Assembly: GCA_022410635.1 (NCBI GenBank)
Contig: JAJVDF010000017.1
Location: 677,174 to 741,173, forward strand
Direction: 5' to 3'
Length of the DNA: 64,000 nucleotides
Source: Tretioscincus oriximinensis
Lineage: Eukaryota > Chordata > Lepidosauria > Squamata > Gymnophthalmidae
Shown in pieces: positions 55,195-64,000 of this stretch. The notes under the pieces are model-generated. The model searched no databases, was not told the origin of the DNA, and saw nothing but the letters and a program-made list of their open reading frames with translations. The translations under genes were made by a program, and so were the position numbers. The first letter of the stretch is position 1, and the number at the start of each line of letters is the position of its first letter.

Positions 55195-55640
55195 ATAAGA
55201 AGATGTATGGATATTTATACTACGACAATAGAAATAAGGATCCCAAGACTGAAGCTAATAGTGAAAACATCACATATGGCGAAGAGAGTTTCATCAGTGA
55301 TCGGTGCTTGATTCATTGCACCTTCTTGAAGGAATGTTTTTTTGGGATCCTCATTGACATATTTTTCTGTTTGGACCATGTCTGACGTTATCTTCTACCA
55401 GTCCCTTCTATCAGAAATGTGTGGGGTTTGTTTTTATATATTTATACATTCATGTTCTGTATATTATTAACATACATTTTGTGCAGCTACTATGTTTATA
55501 TATGGTAATTTCTAATTCATTATGCATGATATTTGAGCAAAAGAACACATGTTTATGGGTCTTTGTAGTTTGCTTTTGAGTTTATATGCAGCAGGTTCAC
55601 TTGGTGGCTGACATTGTTTTGTGCTGGTACAGAAATAGAG
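55195..55640 (+). repeat. Unclassified repeat family E, copy 2
   Basis: Counterpart of 41650-41990 in the opposite orientation; includes TTTATACTACGACAATAG, GACCATGTCTGACGTTATC and TTTATATGCAGCAGGTTCAC. Confidence 0.6.
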
Positions 55641-55883
55641 CATAAATACTAACCTGCCCCTGTGCCCCAGGACTGGACTCCGTGACGCAACACTAAATTC
55701 CACATAATTTTGATTCTCAAGGAAAGGTAACTTTTGTATCCTGAGATATTCATGTCCTTCTCCTTCCTCTCATTTTTGCATTTTTATATTGTTTTAAAAA
55801 GGGAGAGACTGATAGCACATAAGCTTCTGCTTGAAACATGTAGAAACATGCTATATGGGGAAACTACATGCTCATCTACACAG

Positions 55884-55985
55884 CTTTTATTTATTTTTTA
55901 TTTACATTTTTATACCGCCCTATATCCGTAGGTCTCAGGGCGGTTAACAATAAAACCATCATTTTAACACATTAAAAACAGCCTT
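55884..55985 (-). mobile_element. L2-type LINE 3' tail, antisense
   Basis: TTTATTTATTTTTTATTTAC then CCGCCCTATATCCGTAGGTC, TCAGGGCGG and AAAACA-rich sequence. Confidence 0.7.
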
Positions 55986-56460
55986 TTCTAAAAATGGGGA
56001 GGATACAGTAGTTTTGGTATAGGTGGGAATTGCTTTGCCATGACTTTCTCCTGGGCCCCTCCACAAACGCACCTATAGAGGGCTATCAGTAATGGTGACA
56101 GCACTGCATAGCTGCGCCATAGTGTGCCACATGTGGAGGCCTCTGTGCCACCATGGCAGCTGGCGGGATACTGGCACAGCTCCCTGATTGGCACTGGAAG
56201 CAAGGACTCACGCAACTTTGAAATCTCGCTCCAGCAATGGGGAAACCCTCCATGCTGGCTCCACACAGGAGAATGGAAGTGTGTCCCTGGACAGCTCCGC
56301 CACTGGACCGCACATTCCCCGCAATGGGAAATTGCACAGGAAAAGGCTGTTTCAGCGCACTCAGTGCAGGTGGCCCAGGATCCAATCGGGCAGAGCATCG
56401 TCCAGGGCATTCCCACAGAGGCACGTTTTCCCCCTGTGGATGCACCCCTAGAAATACATT
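55986..56460. other. GC-rich block with overlapping open frames
   Basis: Five overlapping open frames on both strands arise from a local lack of stop codons; none shows a motif. Possibly the interior of an unrecognised DNA transposon. Confidence 0.3.
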
Positions 56461-57599
56461 GAGGACAAAACCTGCAATTCTTTACTTTCTATGCAGCTGC
56501 TCCATCTCTGAGCCATGACCCTTCCTACCAATCCAGTATAACCAGGTCTTTAATTATAGGGCAGTTTCTTCAACTTCTTTCTTCCCTTTACTATTTTCAC
56601 AATTCCACAATGTTTGACCTGTGTCTTCAATAGCATGAAGCTGGTAACCTTAGGCTCGGTTTCTTCTCTCATTTTAGAAGTCCATTCAAAGCCCTTCAGG
56701 TGAAATCATGTCAGTAAATAATTGCTTTCATAGAAATGTTTTTGCCATATTCGTTGGTTTGAACCAGAGCCCTCATCCTGGGCTCCTGGCAATCAGCAGT
56801 TTCTTGAATTTTATGATTGTGCAAGTGTTTGACGCACGACGGGGAAGAACATTCAAAGTACAGAAAAACAACCACTGGCAAAAGTTCAATGAGCAAACTA
56901 GCATTTGCTGTTGATATGCAAAACTGGTAGTGCAAGTTTTTTTCAAGCTTCCAGCTGTCCTGAGGCCTGATCAACAGCTTGAAAAGACACTTTGTAAATN
57001 GAGATGGGAATCCACTCACATCCATTGCTCAGAATGACACTTTTATATACTGTATCTCTAAAGTAAGCTATACTTGAGCAGAAATTTGAATTCAAACCAG
57101 GGAACCCCAATTCCTTTATCAGTCTTATACAGCAGGATTTCTCACCAGATCCTAGGTTTGGAGTAGAGATACAAATAGTGTCTTGACCCAGTCTGTCATG
57201 TGAGGAGATTCCCNAGAAGAGGACAAAGAGGAGGGGATTGAGCTGAGGCCTGTGCAGGATTGGAGCCAAGGGAGTGGATGATTAGAATGGCTGGGGATTC
57301 CCAGCCAGGCCCCAGTTCAGGGCTCTCCAGCCAGATCCCAAATGTAGTGGGTCAGGGAAGGCCCTTCCACCTGCCCCTCTCCCTCCATCCCCAGAGTCCT
57401 AGGAACAATGGAGAAGTAAGCTGCAGGCCAGTCTGCAGCAGAACAGGCGCAGTAATAGAGTGGCTGCTAAAGGATGAACTGGGCTGGGCGACCAGGATTT
57501 GCAGGAGAAGGGTTGTGGTGTTACAGCTGTAAAGGATGATGCTCTGGTAGGTGTTTTTTTCTACATAGGAGGAAGAGAAGCTGAACCATCACGTGGTAG
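56461..57599. other. No recognised feature
   Basis: 57240-57540 is GC-rich and single-copy-looking but has no recognisable exon. Confidence 0.35.
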
Positions 57600-57850
57600 C
57601 AATGTTGTGACTTGAGTTTGTTTCCAGTAAATTCTTAGTGTTTTGGAAAACTACATTTGGTTCTATTCTTTGAGTCTGGGTCCATAACAACAGTAAAAAT
57701 AATGCAATCACCATGGATGACAATCGGGTTTTGAAGTCTGTACTTTCTGGGCTTGGTTCCAGCAAATTCATAGTGCTCTGGAAACCTGCGTTTGCTTTTG
57801 TTCTTTGTGGCTGGATCCATGATACTCCTGTTGGTGCCAAGCTCTTTAGG
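57600..57850. repeat. Diverged tandem duplication
   Basis: Two units about 135 bp apart share TTCCAGTAAATTCTTAGTG / TTCCAGCAAATTCATAGTG and GTTCTATTCTTTGAGTCTGG / TTTTGTTCTTTGTGGCTGG. Confidence 0.6.
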
Positions 57851-57861
57851 ATTATATCAAT

Positions 57862-58235
57862 CAATCAATCAAAATCTTTATTGATAAGTGAACAGACCAT
57901 ATCAAATCAAAAGCAGGCCTTTAAATTAAATATATAAAATATAAAATATGCAATATAATATATATAATATAAAACATGATTAAAACTCAGTGTTTTAGGA
58001 TTATAAAACCAAATCTGGTACAGTTGAAGTGCTTGCATGTTATAGTCACAAAATCCATAACCTGTGAGCCTGCTCTGGATCAGCCCATAACTTTTCAAGG
58101 CAGGCTCATGTGTGGCAGTCTGATAATAATTTGTTATGATAGCTCATCTGTCAGTTATGAAAATGTACAGTGTGGTGGATATTTTGCTTATCACAACTTC
58201 CTACAACTTCTAATTCCCTACAGTTCTAAAAAATA
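57862..58235 (-). mobile_element. Possible LINE 3' end with (ATCA)n tail
   Basis: ATCAATCAATCAATCAAAATC and TTTATTGATAAGTG at the left resembles the inverted (TTGAT)n tail of some reptile non-LTR elements. Family not identified. Confidence 0.3.
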
Positions 58236-58752
58236 GTTGGCGTTTAAGTATTTATACATTAACTCAAGGAAGAATTTATCTCTTCTGTTATTCTGTTTTA
58301 TTTATGAAAGCATTTTATAACAAAGTGAAAAAGCTAGGTTATGTTGAGAAACCACAATTCCAAAATTTAGTTAAAACATTTTTAATTTCACTTTTAGGAA
58401 ATTTTGTTCATACAGTCCAAGAGTCACAACTGTGGTCCAGATACAGCTCAAAATATGAAGATAACAAAAACATACAGTGTTTTTCAATTGTATTCTATTT
58501 TTTTCTTTTTTAAAGAATGAAACTTGATTAGATAGGAAGTGAGAGAACATTGGAATGATCATGCAGTACATTTATTGGCCCAATTCAGCAAGGCTCCTCT
58601 TATGTTCTTACTTAAAAATTCAACAATTTAGAACTTTGAATGTGAAAACATGGTACCATTTTCTGATTTTCTTCTATAACATGTTCACAGCTGTAGACAT
58701 AGCAAGTGATGTTTTTCTGTTTTGGAAAAATAAATTAAGCAATTGTTTGAGT
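58236..58752. other. No recognised feature
   Basis: Unassigned AT-rich sequence. Confidence 0.4.
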
Positions 58753-58815
58753 TATTTTTATTTATTTATTTATTTATTTATATTTATACCCCGCCCTATA
58801 CCCGAAGGTCTCATT
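58753..58815 (-). mobile_element. L2-type LINE 3' tail, antisense
   Basis: (TTTA)n then TACCCCGCCCTATACCCGAAG, GTCTCA; very short copy. Confidence 0.7.
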
Positions 58816-59811
58816 TTGTATTCATTTATTCTTTACAAATGTAACTCTACTGGCTTTGTGTTTATAAATTTATTCAAACTGCTAAAGTTAATTTGCTGTG
58901 CTGAAATCGATTTGATGTGATTATGGCTTGCCCTCTTTCTTGAAATGATAAGCTTGACACTTACATTATTAAGTGTGGTAAAACGCAATTGAACAAAAGA
59001 TGTCAGGGGTCTTATCATTACATGCTTCAATAGATCTTGTAAAGTATATTAAGCCATGGACAACAAAACAACCTGGCTAATGTTTCCTGGCTTTAAGTCT
59101 CCGTCTTCCAATAAAAAGCTCTTTAAAATATGTCAACTTCATAATAAAAGGGAAGAATCCTACACAGCAATGTACTCTACTGTTCTTTCACATTCTCTGA
59201 GCTTCACATACAAATACATGAAGACTGGAAAAATGTTCATGCTTGGCAGAGTTGAGAGCAGAAAATGAGAAAGATAGAAGGGCAAGACAACATCAGAGAA
59301 ACTTATAGGGTATATTTGAAAATGCTTTAAGATCTTAGGAAGGTCACCAAATGCTACAATCCCAACAAGGCATCCCAACTAGTAAGCAAAACTAGTAATC
59401 TCCAAAAAACAAAACAGCAGAACTAAATATAAAGTAAGGAAATTATAATGCACTGTGTCAAATGTATAAACTAGAAATTCAACCATTTTATTGAATAAAA
59501 AAAGAAAAGAATATCTATACACTGTGGGTCCAAAGGCTGTTCAGGAGGCTGGGTCTTTTTCAGTGACTCACAGCACAAATAATTCCCACGTGATAAAGAT
59601 TATGTAGCCCAAAAGACATTCTAAATTTCAGGACATTTAGATTAAAACTCCCAAATAGGACACAAAACCTGCTAAACAACAGCTCATACACAGGTATACA
59701 CTCTGATTTGTACCCGTATGTGTGAGCTGATATTTAGTAGCTGGACCCTCAGTATGGATATTTTATTGGTATATGACTAGTTTTGTATACTTTTACATTT
59801 TTTTAAAAAAA
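58816..59811. other. No recognised feature
   Basis: Unassigned AT-rich sequence. Confidence 0.4.
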
Positions 59812-60058
59812 TATTTATTTATTTATACATATATACTTATATCCCGCCTTATACCTGAAAGTCTCAGGGCAGCCAACCATAGGGGGCGCGCACATAGCTT
59901 TTGTTGCTTTCTCCATAACCAATACCCTGTGAAGTAGGCGTGGCTGAGAGAGTTCTTAAGAATTGTGATTGGCCCAAGGTCACCCAACTGGCTTTATGAA
60001 GGAGTGTGGAATCGAACCGGGAGGCTTCCAGATAAGAGTCCAGCACTCTAACCACTAC
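59812..60058 (-). mobile_element. tRNA-derived SINE with MIR/CORE-like middle and L2-like tail
   Basis: Best SINE copy. On the minus strand: GTAGTGGTTAGAGTGCTGGA (A box), CCCGGTTCGATTCC (B box), GGGTGACCTTGGGCC, GCCTACTTCACAGGGTATTG, then GCTGCCCTGAGACTTTCAGG and a TATAAATAAATAAATA tail like that of L2. The shared tail suggests L2-driven mobilisation. Confidence 0.85.
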
Positions 60059-61253
60059 TAGTTTTGCTTGGGAGAGTCACACCAAAATGGTGTTTGCTCT
60101 TCAAATAAAAAAGGTCCTGAATCAAATGAATTGGGGATATATGGTAAAATTCATTCATATGCTGTATAATAAAGAACCACCTAAGACGTCACCTACAAAC
60201 CTAAAATAAAATAATCGGCCAGTGTTTGGGTTTGGGAATAGCTAGCTATGTTTAATAGAGATTTAAGAATGTTTTTTAAAAAATAAGATTTAAAGCAACT
60301 GGGAAAAAATACAGCTTTCATTACATATGTAAAATGCGTTAATTCCTCAACAAAAAACTTAACCAAGTATGGCCAATTCTTTATTGAGAGTGAATGCATG
60401 CAGAATCACATTCTGTATTAACAGAACAAATTCAGTATTATGCAGAAATGATGCAGCAAAAAGCCCACCAGCAAAAAGCTGCAGAATTTCTGAACCCATT
60501 ATCACAAGTGTAACAACAAATCCTAGTGTGATCTCAATACATCTATACAAAGAAAACCTTACTAGACCCTTATCTTTGCATTTACTGGACTGAAACCTGT
60601 TACAGTTACTCTTCTAAGAGAGCTTATTAAGCAGTTGTTTGCTTCGTACCACAACTGATTAAGGCATCAAAAACATTAACAAATGTTAAAATATTTAGGC
60701 TGGAATAAGTACCAAAAGCACTGAAAAATAAAATAATATAGTATCAATTTCCTACCTAGTCGATCTGGGAAAATTTTTACAATTTTCATTTATTTTTTTC
60801 TCAAGCTTGCCTTGTTAAATTGAGGATTGTTCTGTTGAACACAGAGGCAGTGTATTGAGCTTGAGGATACTACAGAGCTCAAAATATTGAGCTGTTTATA
60901 GGGAAATTATTCTATTGCCTCATTAAAATGTACTGCAGAACTAAGATTTTTGGCCCTCTGCTAAACAACTTCAATTACGGCTCTCATCTGACAAAGACAA
61001 GATGATTCGAAACATCATAGACATTTCTTCTGCATTTTAAAATGATTTTTTTTAATTCCTTGATGTTTTCATTTCTCCCAAACCATTATGTAGATCAACA
61101 CACAATGTAAAATAAAAGAGTCTTATGAGGAAAGTGGATTAGTGGCTCAAGCTATTATCTCTAATCCCTACTGACTTGCATTACAAAAACTATGAGGGAA
61201 AATTTAAGCTTTTTTTTTCAGTTTCATGACAGAAAGAAGCCTTTTGACTGCTC
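60059..61253. other. No recognised feature
   Basis: AT-rich; a 63-codon hydrophobic minus frame at 60359-60550 has no recognised family. Confidence 0.35.
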
Positions 61254-61261
61254 CCCCTAAC

Positions 61262-61879
61262 TAGGGTTGCCATACGTCCCGGTAAACCGGGACAAACCCG
61301 GTTTTGGGGACTAAAATATAGTCCCCTCCGGGTTTTAAGGTAAAATCCCGGCTTTTTACATTCCCCGATGCAGCATCAGGGAATGTAAATAGGCGGGATT
61401 TTAAAGGAAAAGCAGCCGTCAGAGTTGACGGCTGCAGCGCGCGCAACGCTTTCCGGGGTCCTGGGGGGACCCTCGGAGCGCGCCGTAGCTGCTTCTTTGC
61501 TAGAGGCTGGGTTTCGTCCTGCTCTGAGGCAAGCGCGCCAGCCCCAGCGGAGCAAAAACGCCTGGGTTTCTGACAGGAGAATAGCTCTGTTCTCCTGTCA
61601 CAAATTCAAGCGTTTTTGCTCCGCTGGAGTTGGCGCGCTTGCCTCAGAGCAGGACGAAACCCAGCCTCTAGCAAAGGAGCAGCTGTGTGCGCACGCGCGT
61701 GCGTGCGCGCGCACACGGACGCTTGTAGTGAGAGAAGAGAGGTTCTGCCAGTCTCTCTACAAGCGTCTGTGTGTGCGCATGCGCGCGCACGCACGCCTGT
61801 TCATGTGTGCGCACACGCGCGTGCACGCACCCACCCCACCCACGTCCCGGTTTGGGGATGCCAAGATATGGCAACCCTA
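61262..61879. mobile_element. hAT-type non-autonomous element with palindromic interior
   Basis: Ends TAGGGTTGCCATA and TATGGCAACCCTA; flanks carry a perfect 8-bp duplication CCCCTAAC (61254-61261, 61880-61887). Interior has a large palindrome centred near 61586 (arms about 95 bp) and a second hairpin at 61700-61797 made of alternating GCGCGCAC-type sequence. No transposase. Same family as 1606-2102. Confidence 0.93.
61690..61830. repeat. Alternating purine-pyrimidine (GCGC/GTGC) tracts
   Basis: Blocks such as GTGCGCACGCGCGTGCGTGC on each side of a hairpin stem; Z-DNA-prone composition inside the hAT element. Confidence 0.85.
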
Positions 61880-61887
61880 CCCCTAAC

Positions 61888-62227
61888 TCATTTTCCTATT
61901 AAGGAAATGAAAGGGGACTATAGAAGCCTTCTGTGTCTGNAGAATCACATATCACTGCTTGCTATGTCTGAAAAAATATACAAGATTACTATGGTATGAA
62001 TATACACATCATGCTTTTAAAAATGTATTTTTCCTCCTATGAATATATAAATCTCTCAAGTTTTAAACTCATAGGATCTGAGACACTCTTGTATTAACTT
62101 TCATTGCCTAAGCTATTAGGGTTCTCACCTAATCAACTGCAACAAATTGTGAATTCTAGGTTTCATTGTATAGATTGGATTGGATAACTATTTTTTTTNA
62201 AAAATCCCTACTGGATAGACAGAGACA
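61888..62227. other. No recognised feature
   Basis: Unassigned AT-rich sequence. Confidence 0.4.
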
Positions 62228-62352
62228 ATGGCCCATTCTGCCCTGTGTTCTGCACTGGGATATATCTCAGAAGGAGAGCCCACCATAGTCTGTACTGGCA
62301 TGCAGATGGCAGCCTCATTTCCAAGATATATCCCAGAAACAGTGGGGAAGTG
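62228..62352 (+). repeat. Unclassified dispersed repeat, copy 3
   Basis: GCATGCAGATGGCAGCCTC and AAGATATATCCCAGAAACAGTG relate it to 8310-8456. Confidence 0.4.
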
Positions 62353-62679
62353 GCCAATTAGTATTTCATGATGATATCCAGCATGGAAACAGATCAATTG
62401 CAAGACCTCTGTGACAGATAGGCACAAGAACAATGAAAGGCCAAGTTTTAGATGTTTTGGGCAATGGAAACTCTAGGATCTGCAGCCCAAGCATATGAAA
62501 GGCAAAAGATTTAGAGACATTAGCAAAACAGACAAAATAATCATAGGAAGGCAGATCTATTGACAGATTCTCAAAACGTTGTCGCCGATGTATTCATAAA
62601 TAGAACTTTGGCCATTAATGGAAAAGATGAGTTTCAGTAGGGAAGAACAAAGTTGAGGTAACTTTAGCAAGGGGATCTC

Positions 62680-62790
62680 AAGCAACTGAATATGTACTCT
62701 TATCTATGAAAGTTCATGCTGCCTACCCTGCGCTATGAGACCTTTTGCTAGATATCCTGAACCCAGACTAACACAGCTATTTCTTTGAAA
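62680..62790 (+). mobile_element. Penelope-like repeat fragment
   Basis: ATCTATGAAAGTTCATGCTGC, CTTTTGCTAGATATCCTG and CAGACTAACACAGCTATTTC; the CTGA core is degraded. Confidence 0.45.
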
Positions 62791-63264
62791 TCTATCAAAT
62801 TGAGGTAAACCTCTTGACTGTACTTCTTTGACTATAATATACATAAGTCATTTGGCCACTGTATTGTCATCTTTATCACTTACCCATACTTAATTTTCCC
62901 TACTAATTTTCATGACTAAGATTCCTTTCCCTTGTGCTGTGGTTGACTTCTGAGTGCTAAGGATTATTGTGAGTATCCAAGATTATTATTTTGTGAGCAT
63001 GATCTAACTGTAGGTACCTGATAATAAAAGATGTGGAATACAATGTGTTGAGCAGACCTGCACACTTTGTGATATTTTATAATATACCTTGCTGCTCTGC
63101 CTGTGTGTATTTGGTGAGACTGTTCTTTATCCTTTCTACACCCATACCTAAGCTGTTAATAGTCCTCAAACTTTCATTCTTATTAGAAAATCCTTTCTTT
63201 CTTGTTTTTTTTTAAATCATTTGCATCACATAAAACATTTAAGACATTATATATACCTCCAGAG
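62791..63264. other. No recognised feature
   Basis: Unassigned AT-rich sequence. Confidence 0.4.
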
Positions 63265-63345
63265 TGGAGGGGTGGGTGATTTCTCTAAATACCAGTGTTG
63301 GCCAGATGGGCCGTGGTCTGATTCAGTATGGATCCACTTACGGTC
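63265..63345 (+). mobile_element. CR1-type LINE 3' end fragment
   Basis: GTGTTGGCCAGATGGGCCGTG and GTCTGATTCAGTATGG match the last part of CR1 copies. Confidence 0.6.
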
Positions 63346-64000
63346 TTTTGTAAAATGGCCTTTTATGAAAGACAAAATGTGTGTTCTTAACAAATTTGTG
63401 TTCTTTCTTATACACAATCTTTGTGATGATTCTAGCCTCGGGGTAGGCTACCTATTTAAATCCATCTTTCTCTTTAAGAACATAAGACTAGGATTATATC
63501 TTCATTGCTCATTTTGTTCTCTGTATAAATCAACTGTGTAAATCATTGTATACAAAATGCTGCATCAAATATTTGCTCATTCTACTTTGAAAAAGATGAT
63601 GCTGAGATTTGAACTCAAATACAGGTTGGATTCAGAAAAGTACTCAAGAATATTCAGAAAGAAGAGCAATCATGTAACAGTCATAAAACAAAAGGTCATT
63701 ATCTTCTTCAAAAAGAAACTGCGTAAATATTATACAAACCATTATTGACACAGAGTAAACAAAACCCTGTAAAAACTGGTCTGTTTTCTAAGCCTGAGTA
63801 AAGCAGTCAAATGTTTCTTCCACCTGAAGAAACACCATGTTGATCTTAAGACCTAATCAAGAATAGGAAGAATTTCTTCCCAACTGTCATCAAATTCAAC
63901 CATGTCATACCTAATAAAAACTATATCCTAATTCTGTTTCATCTTCAAAAATAATAGTTAAGCTTTTAGATAGCCCCATTTTTTATTCTGAAAAATGCTT
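63346..64000. other. No recognised feature
   Basis: AT-rich; no coding signal recognised. Confidence 0.4.

Noticed and set aside
55988..56518. Five overlapping open frames on both strands
   Set aside because: GC-rich DNA with few stops; no frame shows motifs, splice context or a consistent start.
60359..60550. Hydrophobic minus frame, considered as a TMEM267 exon because TMEM267 neighbours CCL28 in mammals
   Set aside because: Its sequence does not resemble TMEM267 and lacks splice signals.
61425..61999. His/Arg/Ala-rich open frames of up to 153 codons
   Set aside because: They arise from the GC-rich palindrome and GCGCAC runs of the hAT element.

Overview
The window is vertebrate nuclear DNA, most likely from a squamate reptile (lizard). 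It is AT-rich and dense with CR1, L2 and L1 LINE pieces, tRNA-derived SINEs with a MIR/CORE-like middle, non-autonomous hAT and Tc1/mariner elements, Penelope-like fragments and microsatellites. That mixture is typical of lepidosaurs. Isolated N bases and one 33-N gap inside an L1 point to a draft assembly.

One protein-coding gene can be assembled with confidence: a CC chemokine on the minus strand whose three exons read as an orthologue of CCL28. Exon 1 (40084-40144) encodes the signal peptide, exon 2 (29920-30046) the CC motif and third cysteine, and exon 3 (27002-27170) the fourth cysteine and a lysine-rich tail. The exons join in frame with consensus splice sites in phases 1 and 2, the usual chemokine layout, giving a 118-residue precursor. 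No ORF longer than 62 codons reveals this gene; it was found by joining exons. A second possible exon, unidentified, lies at 22126-22398 on the same strand.

Layout: 0-13 kb is intergenic, with CR1 and L2 fragments, hAT-like elements (about 1606-2102 and 3006-4134), microsatellites and Penelope-like repeats. At 13.35-17.06 kb a 5'-truncated L1 with a 12-bp target-site duplication lies inside an older L2. From 17 to 27 kb there are SINEs, CR1 and DNA-transposon families, including a diverged repeat pair in which one copy carries a Penelope-like insertion. From 27 to 40.1 kb is CCL28, whose introns hold a GC-rich hAT with a perfect 8-bp duplication, CR1, L2 and L1 fragments and several small mariner-like hairpins; two such hairpins bracket exon 1. 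From 40 to 64 kb is upstream intergenic DNA with more of the same repeats, a CR1 interrupted by an L2-tail element, and a palindromic hAT at 61262-61879 with an 8-bp duplication and alternating purine-pyrimidine (Z-DNA-prone) tracts.

Family names for transposable elements rest on recognised motifs, ends and target-site duplications, not on a database search; several families are left unclassified.
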